Source of the DNA: DATFVA01 sp963800255
GTDB lineage: Bacteria > Bacteroidota > Ignavibacteria > Ignavibacteriales > Ignavibacteriaceae
Length of the DNA stretch: 64,000 bases
Direction of reading: 5' to 3'
Assembly (NCBI GenBank): GCA_963800255.1
Contig: CAWDAK010000008.1
Span: forward strand, 378,323 to 442,322
Below the pieces are notes generated by a model. The model ran no database searches and was not told the DNA's origin. It was given only the letters and a program-made list of their open reading frames with translations. The position numbers and the translations under genes are program-made. How positions within the stretch are numbered: position 1 is the stretch's first letter; every line of letters starts with the position of its first letter. Below, piece by piece: positions 27,389 to 35,455 of this stretch.

Positions 27389-28202
27389 TTAAAGTAATCC
27401 CCTTAATGAAATATTTTTGTGCAAAGAAAAATATAATTAATATAGGGAGCACAGCGGTTACAGAACCTGCCATCAGAAGATCCCATTGAGTTAAGTAACG
27501 ATCTCGGAAGATTGCAAGTCCAAGCTGCACCGTCCTCATGCTCTCCGAATTTATTACAATGAGAGCCCAAATAAAGTCATTAAACACGCCCATAAACGTG
27601 AAAATAGCCAGTGTTGCAAGTGCAGGCTTGGAAAGAGGGACAATTATTTTCCTCAGGATGGTTAGTTTACTAGCTCCGTCAATAACCGCGGCTTCTTCCA
27701 GCTCCTTCGGTATTGTCATAAAAAATTGCCTGAGAAGAAAAACACCGAACGCTGAAGCAAGACCGGGAACGATCAATGCCTGGTATGAATCCACCCAGCC
27801 CAGCCAGTAAAGCACCATAAAACTGGGAATCATAGTAACGTTGTAGGGTATCATCATTGTACCGAGAAAAATAAAGAAGAGTGTATTTCTTCCCCAGAAT
27901 CTCAGGCGTGCGAAAGCGTATGCCGCCATAGAGCAGGTGATAAGCTGACCAAGAGTAACCAGTAAAGCTACACCTATACTGTTCAGGTAATATCTTGCGA
28001 ATGGTGCTGCTTCAAATACTTTTATATAATTATCAAAATGTACAACGGAAGGAAACCACTTCGGCGGGTAGACGTAGATTTCACTCATATCCTTCACAGA
28101 GGTGAGTATCATCCATATAAATGGAGCTGCGGTGAAGAACGCGAGAATGTAAATAAACAAATGTTCAGATATGTTTTTTACAATAGTAGATTTTTTAGCC
28201 AT
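27372..28202 (-). CDS. ABC sugar transporter permease, MalG type
   Basis: 276 residues with six predicted membrane helices. The cytoplasmic coupling loop EEAAVIDGASKLTILRKIIVPLSKPAL matches the EAA motif (EAAxxDGAxxxxxxxxIxxP) of binding-protein-dependent sugar permeases. N-terminal and C-terminal (FIKGITLSGLKE) segments fit the MalG/CUT1 group. It overlaps or abuts the MalF-like gene at 28202. No ATP-binding subunit is encoded in the window, so a shared MsmK/UgpC-type ATPase elsewhere probably powers it. Confidence 0.9.
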   Translation of the reverse strand: MAKKSTIVKNISEHLFIYILAFFTAAPFIWMILTSVKDMSEIYVYPPKWFPSVVHFDNYIKVFEAAPFARYYLNSIGVALLVTLGQLITCSMAAYAFARLRFWGRNTLFFIFLGTMMIPYNVTMIPSFMVLYWLGWVDSYQALIVPGLASAFGVFLLRQFFMTIPKELEEAAVIDGASKLTILRKIIVPLSKPALATLAIFTFMGVFNDFIWALIVINSESMRTVQLGLAIFRDRYLTQWDLLMAGSVTAVLPILIIFFFAQKYFIKGITLSGLKE

Positions 28203-29167
28203 TAACCACCGTACACATAAACTTTATTTTTCATGTATTTAACCTGGGCAAGAGTGAGAAGAAATAGAATTGCAAACAGCACATACGCCGCTGCTGAGGC
28301 ATAACCCATCTCAAAGAATTTGAACGCGTGCTCATAAACATAGAACACCATTACCTTTGTGGAACCAAGGGGACCGCCCGAGGTTAGCACATACACTATG
28401 TCGAATACCTGGAATGAACTGATCATCGACATCACCATAATGAAAAAAGTGGTAGGCGCAAGCAGCGGGATAGTGATATTCTTAAACTTCGACCATTGCC
28501 CTGCCCCGTCGATTTCTGCTGCCTCATAGTATTGATCGGGGATTGCCTGCAGACCAGCGGCGAAGAGCACCATATTTATACCGAATGTTTTCCATACACC
28601 CATTACTATCAGCGCGAACATTGCAGCTGTAGGATCGTTCAGCCAGTTGACAGGATCAAAACCAAATAAGCCGATAAAATAATTTACGAGTCCGAAGTTC
28701 GGATCATAAAGCCAGCGCCAGATAACCGCGGCTGCTACTGGAGAAATAATTACGGGAGCAAAAAACAAGGTGCGCAGAAGTTTTTTTCCGAATATTTTTT
28801 TATGCAGTATATAAGCAACAAGCAGGGAGAAGCCCATATTCAAGGGGATCGTTCCTAAAGTATAGTATGCGGTATTCTTCAGAACATTCCAGAATTCTGC
28901 GCTTTGAAACATCCTGATGTAATTGTCTAATCCCACAAAAGTCGATTGCCCGCTGAACATATTCCATTTCTGAAAGCTCAGATAGAAAGAAAAGAAAACG
29001 GGGAAAAGAATGAATGCGGTGAATATTACGAGAGTTGGAGAAAGGAAAAGGAGAGCTGAGAATAGATCACCTTTTTTATGTTTTGATTTCTTAGGAACAG
29101 GCTGTTTCCCGACAGCTGCTGCTTCCAGCACTCTCTCATCCTGTACTTCGGGAGTAGTATTGAACAA
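28202..29167 (-). CDS. ABC sugar transporter permease, MalF type
   Basis: 321 residues with a charged N-terminal tail and six helices. The EAA loop YEAAEIDGAGQWSKFKNITIPLLAPTTFF is clear. The length and the QKWNMFSGQSTFVGLDNY periplasmic segment are those of CUT1-family MalF-like permeases. The TTG start at 29167 lies seven bases after the binding-protein stop; a later GTG is also possible, so the exact N-terminus is uncertain. It forms the heterodimeric channel with the MalG-like protein for the lipoprotein-bound sugar. Confidence 0.9.
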   Translation of the reverse strand: MFNTTPEVQDERVLEAAAVGKQPVPKKSKHKKGDLFSALLFLSPTLVIFTAFILFPVFFSFYLSFQKWNMFSGQSTFVGLDNYIRMFQSAEFWNVLKNTAYYTLGTIPLNMGFSLLVAYILHKKIFGKKLLRTLFFAPVIISPVAAAVIWRWLYDPNFGLVNYFIGLFGFDPVNWLNDPTAAMFALIVMGVWKTFGINMVLFAAGLQAIPDQYYEAAEIDGAGQWSKFKNITIPLLAPTTFFIMVMSMISSFQVFDIVYVLTSGGPLGSTKVMVFYVYEHAFKFFEMGYASAAAYVLFAILFLLTLAQVKYMKNKVYVYGG

Positions 29168-29173
29168 TTTTGC

Positions 29174-29968
29174 CTACTTTTGTTTTATTGCCTGATTAGA
29201 TTTTGCCGCTGCCTCATCGAGGGCTTTTTTAACGTCTACTTTTCCCAGGGTGGCTCTTTCAATTGCCTGGGAGACGTTTTGAGTTACTTCGAGTGCTCCA
29301 TAATCTATAGAACGCTGAGCCTGTCCTACGTCCATCTGATCAACAAACACTTTAAAATTGGGATTTTCAGTAAGATATTTCTGAAATTCCGGAACATTAT
29401 GAACAGCGTGTCGAATCGGCAGATATCCTGATTTCATCGCCCAGAATGCCTGAACTTCGGGTTTAATCATCCATTTTAGAAATTTCCAGGCTTCCTTGGG
29501 GTGTTTGCTTTGTTTGAATATCGCAAGGTATTCACCGCCTACTACGGTTGCCTGCTTTTTCGGTCCTGCCGGTAAGGGGGCAAATGCCCAGTTCAGGTTT
29601 TTAAGCAGATCTTTATACCTGGGCAGATTCCAGGGCCCGTCCATAGCCATCGCAAGTCTCTTTGAAGTGAATGCAACATCGAAATCTGTGGTAAACGAAC
29701 TTAGATTCTGTTCACGGTACATTTGTTTCCATAGAGTCAGAGCTTCAACTCCCGGCTGTTCATTATACATTACATGCGTTTGAGCCGAATCAATAATGTT
29801 TCCTCCAGCCTGCCATAAGTAAGGCATAAACTGCCAGACCATCCAGGGACCCTGCGGTCCTGCCGCAGGGTAAACCGGTACAAAGAATCCTACTTGTTCA
29901 AATGTACCGTCGTTATTGTTATCAATCGTTAATTTCTTTGAGTATTCGTGAAGTTCATCCCAGTTTTT
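29174..29968 (-). CDS. ABC sugar-binding lipoprotein, C-terminal part of a frameshifted gene
   Basis: This frame continues the extracellular solute-binding protein. It starts with the canonical NWDELHEYSKKL segment, then FEQVGFFVPVYP, GPWMVWQFMPYLWQAGGN, MAMDGPWNLPRY, GGEYLAIFKQSKHPKEAWKFLKWM and a C-terminal helix ending AIKQK. These are class-1 (CUT1) binding-protein features. An internal ATG near 29842 could start a fragment, but a truncated protein would lack the first lobe. One base too many in the C6/A6 run at about 29963-29975 separates it from the N-terminal part. Confidence 0.75.
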   Translation of the reverse strand, partial: KNWDELHEYSKKLTIDNNNDGTFEQVGFFVPVYPAAGPQGPWMVWQFMPYLWQAGGNIIDSAQTHVMYNEQPGVEALTLWKQMYREQNLSSFTTDFDVAFTSKRLAMAMDGPWNLPRYKDLLKNLNWAFAPLPAGPKKQATVVGGEYLAIFKQSKHPKEAWKFLKWMIKPEVQAFWAMKSGYLPIRHAVHNVPEFQKYLTENPNFKVFVDQMDVGQAQRSIDYGALEVTQNVSQAIERATLGKVDVKKALDEAAAKSNQAIKQK

Positions 29969-30485
29969 TGGGGGGATGTTCAGGATCTAGACCTGCGGCC
30001 TTAAACATATCCTTGTTGTAAAGCAGTGCAAGATTAGTAGCTTCCATCGGCATGCTGTAAAGAGTACCTCTCCAGGAAGCAGATTGGCGGAGTGCAGGAT
30101 AAATGTCTTCAAGATCTTCCTTTGTTATGCCGTCATCTCCGTTTATAAAATCATCCATCTTGTATATAGCATCTGCGTCCACCAGGTTTTCCATAAAATC
30201 GGAGTGGAGCCATGAGATATCAGGAGCAGTTTTGCTTTGAATTGCTGTGATTAATTTCTGAATCAGAGCGTCGCCCGTAGGGATATACTGCGCCTTAATA
30301 GTTATTCCCGGGTTTTCTTTCTCAAATTTTGCAATAAGTTCATTTAACGCAGGCACAGTTGATGAAACAAAGCTATGCCAGAATATGATCTCAACCTTGC
30401 CGTCGGCAGAAGGTTCGTTTTTATCTCCCCCGCAGTTTAATGCGAATAAAGAAATCAATACAGCAGTAAAAATGTATTTTTTCAC
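29955..30485 (-). CDS. ABC sugar-binding lipoprotein, N-terminal part of a frameshifted gene
   Basis: 176 residues from a GTG start at 30485 with AGAGGA well placed upstream. It has a lipoprotein signal (AVLISLFALNCGGDKNE), then the first lobe of a solute-binding protein: VEIIFWHSFVSS, LIAKFEKENPGITIKAQYIPTG, APDISWLHSDF and MPMEATNLALLYNKDMFKAAGLDPEHPP. The last three residues before the stop are out of frame; removing one C or A gives PPKNWDEL, a nearly invariant motif here. First gene of the importer operon, 90 bases downstream of the LacI-type palindrome at 30575-30589. Confidence 0.75.
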   Translation of the reverse strand: MKKYIFTAVLISLFALNCGGDKNEPSADGKVEIIFWHSFVSSTVPALNELIAKFEKENPGITIKAQYIPTGDALIQKLITAIQSKTAPDISWLHSDFMENLVDADAIYKMDDFINGDDGITKEDLEDIYPALRQSASWRGTLYSMPMEATNLALLYNKDMFKAAGLDPEHPPKKLG

Positions 30486-30574
30486 TTAATCCTCTTTGTT
30501 ATTAAGGTTGAGCAGGACGCAGTTCCTGCTGGTGACTCCCATTTCCTGGTGAAATTCATTAAAGTCCTTTTTAA

Positions 30575-30589
30575 TGCAAACGTTTGCGC
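30575..30589. promoter_or_regulatory. LacI-family operator upstream of the importer operon
   Basis: TGCAAACGTTTGCGC, with the perfect 12-base palindrome GCAAACGTTTGC at 30576-30587, the classic CG-centred shape of LacI-family operators. It lies between the lacI-type gene (stop 30665) and the start of the binding-protein gene (30485), so it can control the importer and the downstream locus. The same 15 bases occur in inverted orientation at 31726-31740. Confidence 0.75.
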
Positions 30590-30664
30590 AAATTTCTGAA
30601 AGTTATACTTAAAGTAAACTTTCCAACGTAAATGAATTATTATTAGAACTCTCTCCCCACAGGA

Positions 30665-31708
30665 TCAGCTAACCGCTGCCGGACTTACAGTATCTGCAAT
30701 TTTCTTAACAGAACCCCGGACGATTAATTCAGATTTCAGGACTATTTTTCTAGGGACTATTTTGCCTTTGGACGTAAGGCCATCAATTAGGAGCTTAACG
30801 GCAACTTCTCCCATTATTTCCTTCGGTTGTCTTACGGCCGTCAGTGGAGCAAAAAGAAATGGAGCAAAATCAACATCATCAAATGAAACAAGGGAAAGAT
30901 CATCGGGAATAATTAACTTCTCTTCTGATACCGCCTCCAGTGCGCCAAGCGTAATTAAATCACTTGTAGTAAAAATTGCGGTGGGCGGCTGCTCGAGACC
31001 GAGAAGAAATTTTGTTTCAATATAACCGTTTTCTTTTCTGAAATCTTTTCCCACTATATAATTCCTGTTAACTTCAATGCCGCCGTCTTTTAATGCATCA
31101 AGGTAGCCTTTTAAACGTGCATTATTTGTATAAGTATCAGGCAGGCCCTGTATAACCGCTATTTTATTGTGCCCCATCGATATCAGGTATTCAGTTGCTT
31201 TGTAAGCGCCTGTGTAGTTATCTACCACTACAGAGCTTGTGTCTAGATCATCAAAACTTCTATCAAGGAGTACAAGAGGGACAGAGTCATCCATCAATTT
31301 TTTAATGTGTGAAAATGTTGTTCCTACAGGCATTACAATAAAGCCATCCACTCCTTTGCTTATGAGCAGTTCAACCTGCTCAAGCTCTGTTTTTATATCT
31401 TCATCGGTATTACAGACTATTAAACTATAGCCTGCCTGGTAAGCATGTGTCTGGATTATCCTGGTAACGTGAGCGAAGAAAGGATTGGAAATATCAGGAA
31501 CGATAAGTCCTATTGTAAGTGTTTTTTTTAGTCTTAATCCCCGCGCTAACTGGTTTGGTTTGTAATTTAATTTCTTGGCTGCTTTTAGAATCAGAGTTTC
31601 TGTTTCTTCACTTATTCTGTACTTCTTTGTCTTGTTGTTCAGAACCCGTGAAACTGTGGAAACAGAAACACCAGCTTTATCTGCAATATCGTTTAATGTT
31701 ATAGCCAT
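30665..31708 (-). CDS. LacI family transcriptional regulator
   Basis: 347 residues. The N-terminal helix-turn-helix ITLNDIADKAGVSVSTVSRVLNN and hinge helix (YKPNQLARGLRLKKT) are typical of LacI/PurR regulators. The periplasmic-binding-like effector domain starts with TIGLIVPDISNPFFA and includes VDGFIVMP, LVLLDRSFD and PDDLSLVSFDDVDFAPFL. It probably represses the importer and surface genes until a sugar ligand binds. Two identical palindromes, one before its own start and one before the binding-protein gene, are the likely targets, implying autoregulation. Confidence 0.92.
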   Translation of the reverse strand: MAITLNDIADKAGVSVSTVSRVLNNKTKKYRISEETETLILKAAKKLNYKPNQLARGLRLKKTLTIGLIVPDISNPFFAHVTRIIQTHAYQAGYSLIVCNTDEDIKTELEQVELLISKGVDGFIVMPVGTTFSHIKKLMDDSVPLVLLDRSFDDLDTSSVVVDNYTGAYKATEYLISMGHNKIAVIQGLPDTYTNNARLKGYLDALKDGGIEVNRNYIVGKDFRKENGYIETKFLLGLEQPPTAIFTTSDLITLGALEAVSEEKLIIPDDLSLVSFDDVDFAPFLFAPLTAVRQPKEIMGEVAVKLLIDGLTSKGKIVPRKIVLKSELIVRGSVKKIADTVSPAAVS

Positions 31709-31725
31709 CTAAAATTACAAAATTA

Positions 31726-31740
31726 GCGCAAACGTTTGCA
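31726..31740. promoter_or_regulatory. LacI-family operator upstream of the lacI-type gene
   Basis: GCGCAAACGTTTGCA, the exact reverse complement of the 15-mer at 30575-30589, with the palindromic core GCAAACGTTTGC at 31728-31739. It lies 18 bases upstream of the regulator's ATG (31708), so the protein would block its own transcription. It also sits downstream of the GH92 gene (stop 31804). Confidence 0.75.
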
Positions 31741-31803
31741 CAGAATCTACAACTTTAAAATATTTATGTCAAGTTTACCCTCCGGGAAGCGTAAAATATT
31801 AAA

Positions 31804-33678
31804 TTACGGCGTGTAAAAACGAAGGTGCGATCCCGATACTAAAGAAGAATGACTGATTTTAGAATCCAATATCTCCTTATTGTTAATAAAGGATTGTCCT
31901 GCCCTCGGGGTATCTTTAAGCTTTTCGATTACAATATTTTGGCCGTGGTAATAGCGATCAGAAAGTCTAATCTCACATTTTCTGAATAGAGGAATACCGG
32001 TAAGATATTCATCAGAAGCAGGACAAACAGGATAAAAACCCAATGCTGAAAATAGATACCAGGCAGAAATTGCACCACAGTCGTCATTACCGGGCAGACC
32101 ACCAGGCCCAGTATTAAAGCTGCTTTTCATTATTGACGATATTATTTCCCTGGTTTTCTTTTCCTTCCCCGGTATGTAATTAAAGAGGTAAGGATAGAAC
32201 ATTTCGGGTTCATTATTCAGGCTGAAGTAGTCGTGTTCAAAATAGTAATCAAGTTTTTTATAGAACTCTGAGCTCCCGCCGTACAGATCAATCATACCTT
32301 CAACATCAAAAGGTATATAAAATGCGTAATCCCGGGCATTTCCCTCAACGTAGCCTGGTCCTCCTGATCCCCCCCAGTCACCCGAACCTTCTGTGCCGGT
32401 GGAATCAAAAGGAACAATGAAGTTTCCTTTTTTTGACCTTGGACGAAAAAACCGGGTGCTGTCATCAAAGAGATTTTTATAAAAAGATGACCTTTTAAAA
32501 AATAATTCAGAATATTCAGGTTTATTAAGAGCCTCAGAAAATTGTGCAATGGAATAATCTGAGAAGCAGTATTCAAGAGTTGTGGAGACGGGCCCCCAAA
32601 CCCACCAATCGTCATTCCAGTTTTGTTCAAAAGGGATATAACCGTACTGTAATTGCTCATGATAGCCTGCTCTTACCGGGGGAGCTTTTTCTTCTTTGTT
32701 CAGGATTGCAGGTTTTAACATAACAGATAATGCTGACTCAGCATCAAAATCCCTTATGCCCTTTATATAAGTATCAGCAATAACAATATCTGCAGGAGCA
32801 CCCACCATCATATATGTCTCGTTTCCTGTAAGTTCCCATTTAGGGAGATAGCCATTCTCTTCCGCCATATCGATCATTGTTTTTACAATTTCAGATTCTC
32901 TTTCCGGGTAAACCAGGGTTAAGAAAGGGTGAAGAGTTCTGTAGGTATCCCACAACGAAAATACTGAATACCGGTTCCTGTGTTTATAATTACCAATTCC
33001 CCCTCTGCCCATCAGCGGATAATCGCCGTTAACATCGCTTATAATATTCGGATGAATGAGGGCATGGTATAAGGCAGTATAAAATATTACTTTATTGCTG
33101 TCGTTTGAGTCCTCTACTTTGATTCTTGACAGTTCGTTTTCCCAGGATGCCTCGGCTTCATTCCTTACTTCATTGAAATTTTTGCTTTTAACCTCAGACT
33201 CAAGGTTCAGGCGGGCATTCGAAGTACTGACGTATGAGATTCCTGTCTTAAGAAGGAGTTCTTCTCCTTTGCTGAGGTAATAGGTTAGCCAGATGCCGAG
33301 GGAAGAGTCAACCGCTGCATTTTTATTGCCGCTCGTAATGTTCCCGTCAAGCCAGGTTCCTTCAGCGAGGGCAGGTTTATCAATTATGGAATAGAAAAAG
33401 GTATTCTGCCTGTTTTCCTCACCGCAGAAACCTCCGCTGATATTAAATCCCTGCATTTCAGTCGGAGAAATGATATTTACCCCGCCTCCGCCAGTAATAG
33501 CGAGACTAGTGCCCGCATCAAGGAGAAGATTGACTTTCTGATCCCTGTCAGATATGATTTTAATAAGGCCGCAATGCAGAGAGGCAGTACACTCCAGGGT
33601 TACCCTGAGCTGAATCCAGATGTACCGAGTAATAACCGGAGGAAGCCTTTTCATCGGAGTAAGTCTGTCTATATTCAT
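31804..33678 (-). CDS. GH92 alpha-mannosidase-like enzyme, C-terminal part of a frameshifted gene
   Basis: This frame holds the main GH92 region. NISGGFCGEENRQNTFFYSI and YVSTSNARLNLESE lead into the alpha/alpha barrel, where FYTALYHALIHPNIISD, RYSVFSLWDTYRTLHP, GNDDCGAISAWYLFSALGFYPVCPASDEY and GGPGYVEGNARDYAFYIPFD are conserved blocks. Calcium-dependent GH92 enzymes are exo-alpha-mannosidases. The open frame begins with about 30 spurious residues; the true junction is near 33600, where one G from a GGG run must be dropped to give DSAQVTLECTAS. Confidence 0.78.
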   Translation of the reverse strand: MNIDRLTPMKRLPPVITRYIWIQLRVTLECTASLHCGLIKIISDRDQKVNLLLDAGTSLAITGGGGVNIISPTEMQGFNISGGFCGEENRQNTFFYSIIDKPALAEGTWLDGNITSGNKNAAVDSSLGIWLTYYLSKGEELLLKTGISYVSTSNARLNLESEVKSKNFNEVRNEAEASWENELSRIKVEDSNDSNKVIFYTALYHALIHPNIISDVNGDYPLMGRGGIGNYKHRNRYSVFSLWDTYRTLHPFLTLVYPERESEIVKTMIDMAEENGYLPKWELTGNETYMMVGAPADIVIADTYIKGIRDFDAESALSVMLKPAILNKEEKAPPVRAGYHEQLQYGYIPFEQNWNDDWWVWGPVSTTLEYCFSDYSIAQFSEALNKPEYSELFFKRSSFYKNLFDDSTRFFRPRSKKGNFIVPFDSTGTEGSGDWGGSGGPGYVEGNARDYAFYIPFDVEGMIDLYGGSSEFYKKLDYYFEHDYFSLNNEPEMFYPYLFNYIPGKEKKTREIISSIMKSSFNTGPGGLPGNDDCGAISAWYLFSALGFYPVCPASDEYLTGIPLFRKCEIRLSDRYYHGQNIVIEKLKDTPRAGQSFINNKEILDSKISHSSLVSGSHLRFYTP

Positions 33679-33976
33679 CAGGGACAGTTTTTATATCACC
33701 TGCATTGACTGTCACTATTAAGCTTCCCAGATCTGCACAGCCTGTCCCGCTCAGATGAGTGTGTCCCACTCCGTAAAAGAACTTTTCAGAATAACGATAG
33801 CCGGAGGGAGAGCCAGGGCTGTTATGCGGACTAACAGAGACCATCCCCCAGGGAATGACTGCACCCGGGAAAGCATTTCCCCCATTCGAAGTACCGATAA
33901 AAGGATTTACATAGGCAATATTTTGTGCAGACGCAAATTGGGCAATAAGAAGGAGGATGAGTAGAGATTTGATCAT
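33560..33976 (-). CDS. GH92 alpha-mannosidase-like enzyme, N-terminal part of a frameshifted gene
   Basis: Start taken at ATG 33976 (MIKSLLILLLIAQFASAQ, a signal peptide); an upstream ATG at 34006 adds ten residues and no better signal. The mature N-terminus NIAYVNPFIGTSNGGNAFPGAVIPWGMVSVSPHN and GVGHTHLSGTGCADLG are the diagnostic GH92 opening. The product is exported, so mannoside cleavage would take place in the periplasm or outside. It ends at 33560 after an out-of-frame tail. The gene is upstream of lacI and is the first minus-strand gene of the locus. Confidence 0.75.
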   Translation of the reverse strand: MIKSLLILLLIAQFASAQNIAYVNPFIGTSNGGNAFPGAVIPWGMVSVSPHNSPGSPSGYRYSEKFFYGVGHTHLSGTGCADLGSLIVTVNAGDIKTVPDEYRQTYSDEKASSGYYSVHLDSAQGNPGVYCLSALRPY

Positions 33977-34006
33977 AATAAATTTCTCTGAATAAAATAT
34001 TCTCAA

Positions 34007-34718
34007 AAATAGTGATCCTTATAGAATATAACACAGTCGGCGGTAATTCAGTTAGAAGTGTTTGTCTTTTCTGCGGGAAGTCCGGAGAAAATTAAAGTAC
34101 CGGAAGAAAGACCCCCACCTGTTTCCTTGAATGGCAGGATGAGGGACCTAAAAAGAACTTGAAGCGTATGTGAAGCGTATGTGGAGCGTATGTGAAGCGT
34201 ATGTGAAGCGTATATGGAGCGTATCTGGAGCGTATATTAAAGCCAGGTGACAAGTAGGTTACCGGTAAATAAAACGGCTATGGAACCTTATTTCAAAGCA
34301 ATATGTGGGGATGAAAAGGGATATAGTGAGACTTCCTGTATGGGTCGGGTTTTGGCGCAAGGAGTCCAATAATTCAACAAATACTTACGTAAGCGGTTAC
34401 CTATATAATTCCAAGCAACCTGGGTATGAAAGGAGCGATAGTGATGTATAAACTAAACCCCCATGAACCTTCCTTTTAAGGTTTAGGCAGGTTGCCCTAA
34501 TTATGCTGGAGTAATTGCTGCGAGCAAAATAAGGTGCGGCAACTGTCAGGAATCCGGGCTACTGTCAGGGATCCTGTAAATGTAATTCGATATTAAAAGC
34601 AAGAAGAAAAAGGGGAGGAGAAAATTACATTAAAGAAATCCAGAAATTGGATCCTACCGTAACAAATATGAAAAAATAAGTTGCTGACATATTTTCTTTT
34701 TTAAAATAATTCCGTAAT
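34007..34718. other. 712-base intergenic region between divergent units, with short repeats
   Basis: It separates the minus-strand glycan locus from the plus-strand TonB receptor unit and should hold both promoters. Besides the 11-base tandem array (34161-34237) there is a pair of 14-base near-repeats, ACTGTCAGGAATCC at 34542-34555 and ACTGTCAGGGATCC at 34561-34574. I found no cobalamin or TPP riboswitch motif and no convincing gene. Confidence 0.5.
34161..34237. repeat. Seven tandem copies of an 11-base repeat
   Basis: Seven contiguous units of consensus GRAGCGTATGT (units start at 34161, 34172, 34183, 34194, 34205, 34216 and 34227). The first five differ by at most one or two bases; the last units drift to GTATAT and GTATCT. 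The 11-base spacing is close to one helical turn, so each unit faces the same side of the DNA. Confidence 0.85.
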
Positions 34719-35270
34719 ATGCTTTTCAATCACTCAACAATTATTTTCGACTTGAAGAAATTCTTTACATCATTCATTCTTCTTTTATTCCTGTTTAACA
34801 TTTTCGGGTTTTATATTCCGTATCTCGTTAAACGAACCGTCATCCGGTCTGAAATGAACCGCTTGCTCGAAGAATCACTCCCTGGTAACCTTATAGTAAA
34901 ACTTTCCTTTGATTTGAATGCAGAGAAAGATTCACCGGCCTGGGTGAGAGAAGGCAAAGAATTTCGATATAATGATGAAATGTACGACGTATTGAAAAGT
35001 GAAATCCACAATGGCAAAGTAACTTATTACTGTGTGAGGGACAGGGATGAAAAAGAACTTGAATCCTCCTTTGAAAAGCTTCTGAAAAAGAACCAGGACA
35101 ATGAAGGAAAATCCAGGAATATGGCTCAGAAGGAACTAAGTAAGTATTTCCCTGTGGCTAAGATAGTAATCCCATCCGTTCAGAAAGCTAATAATTTTAA
35201 TATCTGCGTTATCAGTTTTTATAAAAGTCTAAATAAAGAAATACTCTCTCCTCCCCCCGAAGTCTCCTGA
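34719..35270 (+). CDS. Uncharacterised membrane-anchored protein upstream of TonB receptors
   Basis: 183 residues with one N-terminal membrane helix (FFTSFILLLFLFNIFGFYIPYLV), then a polar domain with AWVREGKEFRYNDEMYDVLKSEIHNGKVTYYCVRDRDEKELE and a coiled-coil-like EKLLKKNQDNEGKSRNMAQKEL. No catalytic motif is visible. It precedes two TonB-dependent receptors on the same strand, and small proteins with the FYIPYLVKRxxIRxEM opening accompany receptors in related bacteria (recollection, not checked). A periplasmic helper role is inferred only from context. Confidence 0.55.
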   Translation: MLFNHSTIIFDLKKFFTSFILLLFLFNIFGFYIPYLVKRTVIRSEMNRLLEESLPGNLIVKLSFDLNAEKDSPAWVREGKEFRYNDEMYDVLKSEIHNGKVTYYCVRDRDEKELESSFEKLLKKNQDNEGKSRNMAQKELSKYFPVAKIVIPSVQKANNFNICVISFYKSLNKEILSPPPEVS

Positions 35271-35455
35271 TTCTTTCCAGATTTATTAATCACAGGTTAT
35301 ACATAAGAAAAAAATGACGGGAAATCTTTCTTCGGAAAGTAATTGATCCGTTTTATCTGATAAGGCGGGATGCTATTGTCCTTACCCGGCGTATGTATAG
35401 CCCTTCTACAGTTTTACAATAACTAATAATGAACTTTTAAGAAAGGATTCTGAAT

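Noticed and set aside
34161..34237. CRISPR array
   Set aside because: Units are 11 bases and contiguous, with no spacers; no cas genes are present.
34007..34718. Cobalamin or TPP riboswitch ahead of the TonB receptor
   Set aside because: None of the conserved boxes of these classes could be found.
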